From contig JANQQA010000036.1 in NCBI GenBank assembly GCA_028285205.1, positions 1 through 64,000 on the forward strand: a stretch of DNA of 64,000 bases, written 5' to 3'. The position numbers and the translations under genes are program-made. Origin of the DNA: Bythopirellula sp. GTDB taxonomy: Bacteria; Planctomycetota; Planctomycetia; Pirellulales; Lacipirellulaceae. How positions within the stretch are numbered: the first letter of the stretch is position 1; each line of letters begins with the position of its first letter. Positions 37,376-46,501 of the stretch are shown here, piece by piece. The notes below the pieces were generated by a model, which made no database searches, had not been told where the DNA came from, and was given only the letters and a program-made list of their open reading frames with translations.

Positions 37376-39508
37376 ATGAATCCAAATCGATCAATCACCT
37401 TGAAACGACCACAACTGTTGCTCTTTGTGACCAGCTGGCTATTGCTCACTTGCGGAACTGCGCTCGCGAACGTCACCTTCGAATCGCTGCTTGAAGAAAT
37501 GGTGAATCGCGACGTCGTCGCGCAATGGCCCGCCCATCCTTACGCATGCAAACAATCGTCGAGCTACGACCGTGACTCCAGCGACCCTAACAACGCCGAC
37601 ACTTGGTACGCCAACTGGGATCGCAGCCAGTTTGTTCGTACCGAAGAGCGGGCTGACGGTCGCAAGGAGTATGTGCTGATGGACGAGACGGGCCCCGGCG
37701 CGGTCGTGCGTTTCTGGGGCACCTGGCACGGCCCCCAAGGCGGCAAGTTCAGCAACGGCACGCTGCGTGTGTACTTGGATGGTGAAGACAAGCCGGCGAT
37801 CGAAGGACCGATTCGCGAGATCCTCAGCGGCGGCGCTCTGGTAGGGCCTCCGCTTTCTGACTACGTCTCAAAAAAGTGCCCGGTGGGCAACCGGGCGCAC
37901 AACCTCTACTTGCCAATCCCCTACGCGAAACAATGCAAGATTACCTACGAGACCGACGTGTTGGTCGACCAGGGCGGTCGCCAAGGCGAAGCACTTTACT
38001 ATCAAATCAATTATCGCAGCTATGAACCCAGTACAGCAGTGCGGACGTTCGCCCAAGCCGATTTGAGCCGTCATCATGTAACGATCGAGCGCGTACAGTC
38101 GCTGCTCGCTGAGCGGGCGGACCGAAGTCCACAAGAAGGCGACGACACGGCCGATCTTTCCGGAACACTGGCTGTCGGTCAATCTCGTGAGATCACCATG
38201 GACGGGCCAGCCGCGATTCGTTCGCTCCGTTTCCGTCTGCAGGCTGATGACACCGCCCAGGCACTGCGCTCGACGGTGCTGGAGATCTCTTTCGATGGAC
38301 AGCGAACCGTGTGGTGCCCGGTGGGAGATTTCTTCGGCGCTGCCTACCAGCCTCAGAGCTTCAAGACATGGTACACCGCAGCGTCGGACGACAACTTGCT
38401 GTCCGCTCAATGGGTAATGCCGTTCGCTAGTTCGGCAACGGTACGTGTTCACAACCTAGGCGATACCGAGGTCGATCTCGACGTTGCTGAGATTGTTACG
38501 TCCGACTGGGACTGGGACGACCGTAGTATGCATTTTCACACGACTTGGCGTGAGTATGCGAACTACGCAACGCAAAACACCAATATGTCTGGTCGCAACG
38601 GACCGAAGGATGAGAACTATGTGACGATCGATGGCCAGGGCGTCTATGTGGGCGACACGCTGAGTCTGTTCGACGCGGCACCAGCCTGGTGGGGCGAAGG
38701 CGATGAAAAGATCTATGTCGATGGCGAGACCTTCCCGTCCCACTTCGGCACCGGAACTGAAGACTACTACGGCTACGCTTGGTGTCGTGGTGAATATTTT
38801 TCGAATCCGTTTCACGCCCAACCGATCGGCGACGGCAACCTCGGCACAGGACCGGCTGTGAATAGCCGGTTCCGCACACTCGACGCGATCCCTTTCGAAA
38901 AGTCGTACCGATTCGACATGGAAATCTGGAGTTGGGCCAGCACCAAAATCAACTACGCACCGACGACGTTCTGGTACGCCCGCCCGGGAGCGAAAAGCAA
39001 CGTCGAACCACTGCCCGCGTTGGCCAAGGCACCGATCGCGAAGGAGGTCGACGATCTTGTCCCTGTCTACCGCGCTAAAGGAGCTATCGAAGGCGAATCG
39101 TTGGAAGTCGCGCGACGCACCGGCGGTACGTCGGAGGTGCAGGACGGACCACAGTTTGGCTGGTCCGGCCAGCAGCAAATTTGGTGGCGAGATGCCAACG
39201 TTGGTGACGAACTCGAAATGCACTTCGATGTGGAACGATCCGGAAGCCACAAGATTAGTGCTGAGCTAACGAAGGCAGAAGACTACGGAATCGTCCGTAT
39301 CTCGATTGATGGCAAAGAACTAGAGAACGAATTCGATCTCTATGCCGAGCGTGTGGAACACAGCACCTTCGATCTCGGCGAGCATCGTCTCGATGCAGGG
39401 AAGCACACAATGACGATTCGGATCGTTGGCGCCAACAAGCGGGCTATCAAGAGGTACATGTTCGGTCTGGACTACCTCATGCTGCGACTCAACGATCCGA
39501 TTCGTTAA
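37376..39508 (+). CDS. GH172 (DUF2961) glycoside hydrolase F with C-terminal binding-like domain
   Basis: This 710-residue protein has a signal peptide (about 1-31, GTALA) and a GH172 region of about residues 32-540 with TWYANWDRSQFVRTEER, GPGAVVRFWGTWHG and YQINYRSY. Glu441 in WWGEGDEKIYVDGE and Glu462 in FGTGTEDYYGYAW are 21 residues apart, exactly the spacing of the two catalytic glutamates in the characterised Bifidobacterium enzyme. A C-terminal beta-sandwich (about 570-710, with GQQQIWWRDANVGDELEMHF and the closing YMFGLDYLMLRL) looks like a carbohydrate-binding-type module. There is no dockerin or PEP-CTERM signal. The gene is the closest full-length relative of gene H (43894-45945). 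Secreted furanosidase activity is inferred. Confidence 0.88.
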   Translation: MNPNRSITLKRPQLLLFVTSWLLLTCGTALANVTFESLLEEMVNRDVVAQWPAHPYACKQSSSYDRDSSDPNNADTWYANWDRSQFVRTEERADGRKEYVLMDETGPGAVVRFWGTWHGPQGGKFSNGTLRVYLDGEDKPAIEGPIREILSGGALVGPPLSDYVSKKCPVGNRAHNLYLPIPYAKQCKITYETDVLVDQGGRQGEALYYQINYRSYEPSTAVRTFAQADLSRHHVTIERVQSLLAERADRSPQEGDDTADLSGTLAVGQSREITMDGPAAIRSLRFRLQADDTAQALRSTVLEISFDGQRTVWCPVGDFFGAAYQPQSFKTWYTAASDDNLLSAQWVMPFASSATVRVHNLGDTEVDLDVAEIVTSDWDWDDRSMHFHTTWREYANYATQNTNMSGRNGPKDENYVTIDGQGVYVGDTLSLFDAAPAWWGEGDEKIYVDGETFPSHFGTGTEDYYGYAWCRGEYFSNPFHAQPIGDGNLGTGPAVNSRFRTLDAIPFEKSYRFDMEIWSWASTKINYAPTTFWYARPGAKSNVEPLPALAKAPIAKEVDDLVPVYRAKGAIEGESLEVARRTGGTSEVQDGPQFGWSGQQQIWWRDANVGDELEMHFDVERSGSHKISAELTKAEDYGIVRISIDGKELENEFDLYAERVEHSTFDLGEHRLDAGKHTMTIRIVGANKRAIKRYMFGLDYLMLRLNDPIR

Positions 39509-40151
39509 CGATCCATTGGCAGCCGGTCTAGTCTGATTCACTAACCCTCGTTCCCACTAGGTAGACGAATGGTCGCTTCGGCGCCGTGTGCATCATCATC
39601 GACGACAGCAGTCTCCGGCAGACCTGCAATGAAAGCTCATCCCAACCACGCGCCGTCGGTCCCACTGCTCGTCAAGTTCAAGGCCCAGATTATCTAGGTA
39701 CCGATCGTTTTCTGTCCATGTAGTTCCGTGTGGCAGGGATGTAAAATGATGAGAGTTGTGGTGAAAACCCCGATTCATCCAAGTCACTTGCAAGGTAGCC
39801 GAGATTAGGCTCTGAGTGTTAGTGTGCTTGAGCAATCGGTAGCCTCGCGTTCGGAACCGCCACCTTCGACCCAGCAGATTTTGTGGAGTCGGCGCGCTGC
39901 AAGAACGTATGTTGCCAGCATTCGACGCGGGCTCCTCACTTTGCCATCTCAATATTGTTTGCGTCGCAAACAGCCTGAAGGTATTGACGCTTAGTGCAAA
40001 TCTCATCGACAAGTTGCGAAGCAGATACGCTAGTTTTCTTCAACTTCCAGCAGAATGCCATCGAGGCATGCTCGCACACAGATGTTTCACATCTCAAGAC
40101 CTTACAGCTTCTGAAAACTTGAAGCTAGATAGAAAGATTGATCAAAGAATT
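39509..40151. other. Intergenic region before GH172 G
   Basis: About 640 bases separate GH172 F from the signal peptide of GH172 G. The GH172 G frame stays open back to 39909, but its upstream translation has no secretion signal or domain and is judged non-coding. On the minus strand near 39620-39530 a short piece (ATIRLPSGNEG) faintly recalls the end of a histidine kinase, which is too little to call. The promoter of GH172 G is expected here. Confidence 0.4.
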
Positions 40152-42521
40152 ATGCGTCCACTTCTAATGGCAAGCCCTCGTTACTCCAGAACATTCTCGA
40201 TCGCTCTCTTGGTGGTGTCATTGGGTGTCGCGCACTACGCCACTGCCGAAGTGAATTTGAGCACTCTTGTTACAGAGCTTTCCGATCGCGACAGCTTGGC
40301 AGTTCACCCAAACAACGCTTACACCCAGCAGCAGGCTTCGAGTCACGATACTCGAAATGCAGAAGGATACTCTCGACTGGGCGCGCCTTGGGGCTTTGCC
40401 AACGCAGACTTCGGCAACTACCTTCGCCAAGAAACGATCGATGGCCGAGAAGAATGGGTCCTGATGGACGACCAAGGGCCTGGTGTCATCACTCGATGGT
40501 GGGCGACTGGTATTAGCCAAGAACTGCTGGACGATAATCGCATCCGCATCTACATCGATGGGGCGACAACGCCGACGGTTGAAGCCACAGCCGAGCAACT
40601 CGTCGGCGGTGACAACATGGGATTTGGTCCGGGCCTGAACTTTGAAACCCCGGAGAAAGGTGGCAACCTCTACGGGCCCCTGCCCTACCAAAAACGCGTA
40701 TTAATTACCTGGGATGGCCCTACCACGCACGGCGACGCGCATGTGGCGCTTCGCGACCCAAGTCTGAAAAATAGCATAGAAAGCGCTCTGTGGTACAATA
40801 TCAACTATCGCAAGCTCCCCAAAGGCGCAGAAGTTGATAGCTACGACAGCTCCGATCTGTCGGCGCACCAAACTGCACTCGACAGAGTGAACGAAGTGCT
40901 GAGCAACCCGGCAGCAACGGGTTCGATCGAACTGCGTCACAAAGCTAGCCAAGAGTTGGCTCATGGCCAATCTATAGCGCACTCGATTGCTAGCGCTGGA
41001 GCGATCCGTCGAGTTCGAGTCTCGGTGAGCGGCGAAGATCAGTTGGCAGCTTTGTCGAAGGTTCATTTGGTCCTCGCGTTTGATGGACAAGAAACAGCAC
41101 GAGTACCTGTCGGAGAGTTCTTCGGCAATGGCCTGTGCGATAGCGCTGACAACCCCTACAACGAGGGCGGAGACTATATGCGAAGCGTCGCTGCTGACGG
41201 CAGCATGACTAGCTTCTGGGTAATGCCATTTGCACAGACCGCCAAAGTCCGATTGGAGAATCAAAGCGGTCAGGCAGTTCAGGCCGATCTCGAAGTCGAC
41301 TCAGGGGAATGGACGTGGTCGGACGATTCCATGCACTTTCACGCAGACTACATATTCGAAGAGAAGATTCGTACTCGCACGGCCGAGGGTGGCCCATGGC
41401 CCGGCGATGCGGGCAAGCGTGAATTGTACAGCCACGAGGGCGACGCGGATTTTCGTTTCCTGACGGTTCGTGGGCGCGGCGTTTTCGTCGGTGACACGAT
41501 GTCGATTCGAAACAAGACTACAGGCGCGGGTCTCAATTCTTGGTGGGGCGAGGGCGACGAGAAAATCTATGTCGATTACGTCAACGAGCAGGGAGAGTAT
41601 GCGAAGGCCACCCCTGATCACGTAGGCACCGGCACCGAGGATTACTACGGCTATTCGTTTGGCAGCGGCAAAGAGTTCACCAGTCCCTTCGTCACCCAAC
41701 CAAACGCCGCCGGCAATCGGGCCGACAACGGAGCGTTGACCGTCAATGGGCGGGTTCGCGGTTTGGACGCGATACCATTCGATCACTCGTTCAAATTCGA
41801 CATGGAGGTTTGGAAATGGAAGCAGGGCATGCTCGATATTGGCGCTGCGACGTTCTGGTACGGTGTGCCAGGAGCGAAATCACTGCGCATCGTGGCCGAC
41901 TTGGCTGGAGACCTGAGTGAGACGGACAACTTCGACACCGCTGGCGATGGAAGTTGGAGCTATTACGCATCCGACCAGTCGAATCCCAGTGCCCCAGAAG
42001 CAAAACTGGCTCCGCTGGAATGGGGGCCCGTCGGAGAACTCGTCAGCAATGGCTTTGGCGGTGGTCAAAACGGTTCGGCTAATCTGCCGGCAATTTCTAC
42101 CGGATCGTTATTCGAGACCGGCCGAGACCAGAACCTTGGCATTCATGGCGACCCAGGCAATTACGAGATTGCAGTACATGCTGGAGGCGATGACTTCAAT
42201 GACAGCGATGCAGATCAGCCCTACTTGGTCGCTCGTTGGAAGGCTGGGCCCTCATCCACAGGCATGATCAATATTTCCGGCTCAGTGCGTAACTTTGTTG
42301 CCGGAAACGACAGCGTCGACTTTTATATCTATGTCGATGGCCAGCTTGCATTCGAAGCCCATGGAAGCAGCGACGACGGTAAGCTTCCAGAGACCTATTT
42401 TGAGCTAGACAAGAAGCTCCAGGTTGGCGAGTACGTGGATTTTGTGGTCGGCAACGGCGGTGACGGCAATCTGTTTGACGATGAGACGATACTCAAGGCA
42501 CTAATTCGCGCCCCAAAGTGA
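40152..42521 (+). CDS. GH172 (DUF2961) glycoside hydrolase G, without sorting signal
   Basis: The ATG at 40152 (or 40168) is chosen because a signal peptide starts there (MASPRYSRTFSIALLVVSLG, cut near ATAE); the longer open frame to 39909 lacks one. From 40152 the product is 789 residues: GH172 region about 34-590, then the beta-sandwich module also seen in copies A and C (NLGIHGDPGNYEIAVHAGG, GSVRNFVAGNDSVDFYIYVDG), ending RALIRAPK... in short at LIRAPK with neither dockerin nor PEP-CTERM. Glu467 in WWGEGDEKIYVD and Glu496 in GTGTEDYYGYSFG form the catalytic pair, 29 apart. It is thus a released version of the A/C type. It is transcribed toward the serine protease gene 73 bases downstream. 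Confidence 0.87.
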   Translation: MRPLLMASPRYSRTFSIALLVVSLGVAHYATAEVNLSTLVTELSDRDSLAVHPNNAYTQQQASSHDTRNAEGYSRLGAPWGFANADFGNYLRQETIDGREEWVLMDDQGPGVITRWWATGISQELLDDNRIRIYIDGATTPTVEATAEQLVGGDNMGFGPGLNFETPEKGGNLYGPLPYQKRVLITWDGPTTHGDAHVALRDPSLKNSIESALWYNINYRKLPKGAEVDSYDSSDLSAHQTALDRVNEVLSNPAATGSIELRHKASQELAHGQSIAHSIASAGAIRRVRVSVSGEDQLAALSKVHLVLAFDGQETARVPVGEFFGNGLCDSADNPYNEGGDYMRSVAADGSMTSFWVMPFAQTAKVRLENQSGQAVQADLEVDSGEWTWSDDSMHFHADYIFEEKIRTRTAEGGPWPGDAGKRELYSHEGDADFRFLTVRGRGVFVGDTMSIRNKTTGAGLNSWWGEGDEKIYVDYVNEQGEYAKATPDHVGTGTEDYYGYSFGSGKEFTSPFVTQPNAAGNRADNGALTVNGRVRGLDAIPFDHSFKFDMEVWKWKQGMLDIGAATFWYGVPGAKSLRIVADLAGDLSETDNFDTAGDGSWSYYASDQSNPSAPEAKLAPLEWGPVGELVSNGFGGGQNGSANLPAISTGSLFETGRDQNLGIHGDPGNYEIAVHAGGDDFNDSDADQPYLVARWKAGPSSTGMINISGSVRNFVAGNDSVDFYIYVDGQLAFEAHGSSDDGKLPETYFELDKKLQVGEYVDFVVGNGGDGNLFDDETILKALIRAPK

Positions 42522-42594
42522 TGGGGAGTTGGTCCTTACGACCGGCGACTAGCTGAACGATCAATTCAAATTCAAAGTGGAGAGGCAATCACTC

Positions 42595-43830
42595 ATGAAT
42601 TGTAATTCCTTCAGAACATACGTTTTCTCACTAGTAATCATGCTTGGAGATAGCACTGTAGCCTCCTATGGAATTGTCGTGAATGACTTTGAGTTCGCCG
42701 CAAGCGGTGGTAGTGTCGCTAATGTCGCGGGAACACTGGACGCGGGGTACTCGACTGCTCGTGAAGCAAGTTTTGTCCCACAGCTCCAAGCCTGTGGCAC
42801 TTTCGGACACTGCACGGGCACTTGGATCGGTAACGATGGTAATTCGAGCTATTTCCTTACCGCTGCGCACTGCTTCCAATCGAGCAACACCGAAAATGCA
42901 ATCACGGCCACCTTCACCGACTATGCTGGCAACGTGGTCGCTTCGGGTTCAGGCACCTTCCATGTGCCGCCGGAACGCATCAATCGTCCGCCAGGCTTGG
43001 GGGGAGCATCCACGGACATTGGCATCGTCGAATTACCAGGAACCACAACGATTCTCCGACCAGACGGTAAACCGATTTTCCAGCCGATGATTTATGACGG
43101 CAATGAAGAGTTTGGGAAGGAAGTCACGCTGTCCGGATATGGTTCGTGGGGAATTGGCAGCCAAGGAAGCAACGGCGGCTTGATGCCGAGCAGCGGTCCT
43201 CGTCGAGCTGCTGTTACAAACGTCATCGACCGCCTCTTTGAAAGCGATCATGGAATCGGCTATACGTTCGACGCGCCAGGAACAGGAAATGCAACGTCGC
43301 GAGAAGGCGGCATTGCTTCCGGCGACAGTGGATCGGCATGGTGGCAAGAGCATGCCGGGGCCTGGTCAATCATTGCAACGACGAATGGTGGTTCTGGAAC
43401 AGGTTACGGGGGCCGTGGAGGCGGAGCACGTGTGAGCCAGTGGCTTGACTGGGTCGAGACGGTCTTTCCCGAAGCCTTGCTATTCTCTGAGCAACTGACC
43501 GGCGTCGACGGTGACGTCAACCAAGATGGCTTCTTGAATCAACTTGACATTAACGATCTTGTTGCCGGTTGGAATTCCGATACCACTTCTATGTCTATTT
43601 CCAATGCAACGCAACATGGCGATCTCAACCTAGATGGAACCACATCGTTGGAGGACGTTTTCTTGCTCCACGAGGCGTTGACGGCAGGGGGGTCCAGAAT
43701 TTCCGTAGGCGAACTGCTCGCCGCCGTGCAGATTCCTGAGCCCTCAACGCTCGTATGTCTTGTGACTGGTCTTCTCATGCTAACCGTGCGGTCGAACCGC
43801 GACTTACTGTCGAGCTACATTGGCAAGTAA
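42595..43830 (+). CDS. Trypsin-like (S1) serine protease with dockerin and PEP-CTERM
   Basis: The ATG at 42595 has GGAGAGG about nine bases upstream; the frame is open six codons further but without a better start. The 411-residue product has a signal peptide (about 1-24), then a chymotrypsin-fold domain with the full triad: His92 in LTAAHC, Asp141 in STDIGIVEL and Ser245 in ASGDSGSAWW. Two dockerin-like loops follow (DGDVNQDGFLNQLDINDL and GDLNLDGTTSLEDVFLLH), then IPEPSTLVCLVTGLLML and a basic tail. It is a surface-anchored or surface-sorted protease. Its position between two GH172 genes, with similar spacing on both sides, suggests joint expression; it may trim glycoproteins or mature neighbouring enzymes. 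Substrate is unknown. Confidence 0.88.
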   Translation: MNCNSFRTYVFSLVIMLGDSTVASYGIVVNDFEFAASGGSVANVAGTLDAGYSTAREASFVPQLQACGTFGHCTGTWIGNDGNSSYFLTAAHCFQSSNTENAITATFTDYAGNVVASGSGTFHVPPERINRPPGLGGASTDIGIVELPGTTTILRPDGKPIFQPMIYDGNEEFGKEVTLSGYGSWGIGSQGSNGGLMPSSGPRRAAVTNVIDRLFESDHGIGYTFDAPGTGNATSREGGIASGDSGSAWWQEHAGAWSIIATTNGGSGTGYGGRGGGARVSQWLDWVETVFPEALLFSEQLTGVDGDVNQDGFLNQLDINDLVAGWNSDTTSMSISNATQHGDLNLDGTTSLEDVFLLHEALTAGGSRISVGELLAAVQIPEPSTLVCLVTGLLMLTVRSNRDLLSSYIGK

Positions 43831-43893
43831 TGAGCAGAATTCGTGCCGATCTAGGTTGTTGTGTCTTAGCTTTGTAGTTGTCTGGAGGTATAA

Positions 43894-45945
43894 ATGCGAA
43901 TTTGGCATGCGTTGGCCAACCTAGTCCTTGGGCTTAGTTGCATTGCTTCTAACTGTGATGGGCAAGATGTAGATTTCGGTACGCTGCTGGACGAGATGGT
44001 CGACCGCGATGATCTGCCGAAGGTGCCGATTCACGACTACCGCATACTCCAAGCAAGCAGCTATGACCGTCAGTCGGTGTCTCCAGAGGAAGGCTGGTAC
44101 GCGAACGGAGATGGGGGCGGTTTCATTCGTACGGAAACGAATCAGGGACGTACGGAACGCGTGCTCATGGATGCCGAAGGTCCAGGCTGCATCGTGCGGT
44201 TTTGGAGTACGTATTTGACGTGGCAGTTCAGCGACGGCAAACTCCGTTTCTATTTTGACGGTTCGGAAACCCCTCAAATTGAGGGCCGTCTGACAGAAAT
44301 CTTGCATGGGACACACCTTGTTGACGGCGTGCTTGCGCAAACAACAGGAGGATTCCTAGAAAACAACCATATCCTGGCCGGCCGCAACCTCTACTTGCCA
44401 ATTCCGTATGCGTCCAGCTGCAAAGTAACCTACGAAGGCAGCGATTCGCCGTTCTACTTCGCTATCAACTATCGAAAGTACGCAGATGACGTGACAGTGC
44501 AGACCTTCTCGATGGATGATCTCAAGCAACACGAGGCCCGGCTGGTGGAGACGCAACAGGAGTTGGAGAACGATGCCTCGATCGTTGAGGGAACTTGTTC
44601 GATCTCGGCCCAAGATGTGTACATCGCAGCCGGGAACTCTCACTTATCTCGAATTCATGGCAGTCAGGCGATTCGCCTGCTGGCACTCACGCTTGATGCC
44701 AAAGACTATCAGCAAGCACTGCGCTCCACCGTTTTGGAGATCAGGTGCGACGACAAACAAACGGTTTGGGCACCGGTTGGCGACTTCTTCGGGACCGGCT
44801 ACCAGATTTCGCAGTACGAAACTCGCTACCAGAAGGTGACTTTGGATGGCCGCATGCTGTCTCGATGGGTCATGCCATTCCAGCAAGCCGCGGAGATCTT
44901 GATACACAACCATGGCGAGCAAGACATCACCCTCAAAGATTTTGAAGTGAGCCACTCACCATGGATCTGGGATCAACGCAGCCTCTACTTCCACGCCAGT
45001 TGGCGACTCTACCCCGAGGAACCCTCCGCGAAAGGTAGAGATACCAACTTCGTAACGCTTACGGGGCGAGGCAAGTACGTGGGCGACAGTCTAGCAATCT
45101 TTAACGGGGTTTCCGGCAACGAACATCAACCTTGGTGGGGCGAAGGTGATGAGAAAATCTACGTAGACGGTGAAGAGTTTCCCTCGAACTTTGGCACAGG
45201 AACCGAAGACTACTACGGCTATGCGTGGGTTGGATGTACACCGTTCTCGCACCCTTTTCTCGCTCAACCCAGGGCACAAGGTAATCGCGGCCGTGGATTG
45301 ACGGTAAACAATCGCGTTCGTGCTCTGGACGCCATGCCATTCCACAGTTCGCTCAAACTGGATATGGAGATTTGGCATTGGGTAGACGGCGTAACCGTAG
45401 ATTACGCTCCCACGACATTTTGGTATGCAACGCATGAGAGCAAGCGGATCACCAATCTCTATGCGGACTCCCCTGCTGAGCAACCGAACGATCTTGCCGC
45501 AACAAAACGTCCGGTGCGTCGCGTCGACCGTATCGAAGCTGAAACAATGGTCGTCGAACAAGGCCAGCCGGGGTCTGTCGTTGTGCATACCATGCCAAAC
45601 GACAAGAAGCTCAGCAATCGCAGCTATTGGCTTGTTCGCGGACTAAAGGTGGGCGATGCTGTAACAGGCCAGTTCCATGTTGATGCCGCATCAACGGGCA
45701 CACTGCAGATCGCCTTCGTGCGTTCGGCACGGTCAATGACTGTCGACATATTTCTGAATGGAGAACTGCTACTCGAAGGAATCGATCTGAACGGCAGTCT
45801 AGCAGAACCGTTTCTTCACGAAATTCCCAACTTCACGATCCGCAAAGGTAAAAACGACCTAACTGCTGTAGCAGTGAACGCGAGCACAAAAAAACCGAAC
45901 GCGAATGAAATAGGTGTAGATTTCCTGCAATTGCTCGATCACTAA
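43894..45945 (+). CDS. GH172 (DUF2961) glycoside hydrolase H with C-terminal binding-like domain
   Basis: GGAGG stands about six bases before the ATG at 43894. The 683-residue protein has a signal peptide (about 1-23, SNCDGQ), a GH172 region of about 24-520 (GGGFIRTETNQGRTERVLM, GPGCIVRFWSTY, FAINYRKYADD) and a C-terminal beta-rich domain (about 535-683, IEAETMVVEQGQPG), ending in EIGVDFLQLLDH, a plan shared with gene F. Glu417 in WWGEGDEKIYVDGE and Glu438 in FGTGTEDYYGYAW are the catalytic pair, 21 apart. No dockerin or PEP-CTERM is present. It is the last gene of the GH172 array; an IS5-type remnant begins within 50 bases of its stop codon. Secreted exo-furanosidase activity is inferred from the family. 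Confidence 0.88.
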   Translation: MRIWHALANLVLGLSCIASNCDGQDVDFGTLLDEMVDRDDLPKVPIHDYRILQASSYDRQSVSPEEGWYANGDGGGFIRTETNQGRTERVLMDAEGPGCIVRFWSTYLTWQFSDGKLRFYFDGSETPQIEGRLTEILHGTHLVDGVLAQTTGGFLENNHILAGRNLYLPIPYASSCKVTYEGSDSPFYFAINYRKYADDVTVQTFSMDDLKQHEARLVETQQELENDASIVEGTCSISAQDVYIAAGNSHLSRIHGSQAIRLLALTLDAKDYQQALRSTVLEIRCDDKQTVWAPVGDFFGTGYQISQYETRYQKVTLDGRMLSRWVMPFQQAAEILIHNHGEQDITLKDFEVSHSPWIWDQRSLYFHASWRLYPEEPSAKGRDTNFVTLTGRGKYVGDSLAIFNGVSGNEHQPWWGEGDEKIYVDGEEFPSNFGTGTEDYYGYAWVGCTPFSHPFLAQPRAQGNRGRGLTVNNRVRALDAMPFHSSLKLDMEIWHWVDGVTVDYAPTTFWYATHESKRITNLYADSPAEQPNDLAATKRPVRRVDRIEAETMVVEQGQPGSVVVHTMPNDKKLSNRSYWLVRGLKVGDAVTGQFHVDAASTGTLQIAFVRSARSMTVDIFLNGELLLEGIDLNGSLAEPFLHEIPNFTIRKGKNDLTAVAVNASTKKPNANEIGVDFLQLLDH

Positions 45946-45953
45946 GTGCGTTC

Positions 45954-45981
45954 CAACAAAACCTGATTGAGTGTTTTGTTG
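45954..45981 (+). terminator. Hairpin just after GH172 H
   Basis: A perfect 9-bp stem (CAACAAAAC with GTTTTGTTG) and a 10-base loop begin nine bases after the GH172 H stop codon. There is no run of T after it on either strand, so it may be a weak terminator, a transcript-end protecting hairpin, or a relic of the IS5-type element that abuts it. Confidence 0.4.
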
Positions 45982-46450
45982 AACAGATTATAACCATTCC
46001 TAGTGGCATTAAGACCTCGTGGGTATCATACCTTCGATCGTATGGTGTACGGAGGCGTCGAAATGGATGCAGCCAAGCCAACGTTCTTTCAACAGGCCAA
46101 TGCAGGATGCCCAATCCGCTACCGTATTTGGTGTAGCGTTTGGCAAGCACTGCTTCGATGCCTCACCGACGAAGTTCTCGTTGATGCGGCTCGGAGTCAT
46201 AGCCACGGTCGCCTTGAACGATCGTGGGACGCCTGCGTGGTCGCCCCGGCTAGCCGCCCACGGGCGGAATCGCGTCGACCAGCAGCAACAGCTGCGTCAC
46301 GGACGTGTGTGTGCACACCGGTCAAGATCGCCGCGAGAGGCTGCCCTCCGCGTCGGTAATTACATGGTGCTTGCTGCCGCATTTTCGACGCGACCGGGCA
46401 AGAAAGCCAAACTCTTTGGGCGCTGACAGACCACGCGCGGCTCTTTATAG
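45980..46450 (-). pseudogene. IS5-family transposase remnant
   Basis: Reading the minus strand from about 46450 to 45980 gives the C-terminal half of an IS5-type DDE transposase in pieces: GSKHHVITDAEG, PLAAILTGVHTHV, VTQLLLLVDAIPP, VQGDRGYDSEPHQRELRR, then an in-frame TGA, and VLAKRYTKYGSGLGILHWPV followed by ERTLAWLHPFRRLRTPYDRR. The second catalytic Asp (GDRGYD) and the Glu (VERT) are still visible, but at least two frameshifts and one stop interrupt it, and the N-terminal third was not found. It cannot transpose. It marks the right-hand edge of the GH172 array. Terminal inverted repeats and target duplications were not recognised. Confidence 0.75.
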
Positions 46451-46501
46451 TCTGATACGATTAAGATATGGAACGTCGGCAGCCAACAAAACGATTGTCC
46501 C

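Noticed and set aside
38456-39250. 264-codon minus-strand frame
   Set aside because: Antisense to GH172 F, which has both catalytic motifs in this stretch.
39530-39620. Histidine-kinase C-terminus on the minus strand
   Set aside because: Only about ten residues (ATIRLPSGNEG) resemble one and no other part of a kinase is found upstream.
39909-40151. N-terminal extension of GH172 G by 81 codons
   Set aside because: The extension has no secretion signal, while a normal signal peptide starts at 40152 or 40168.
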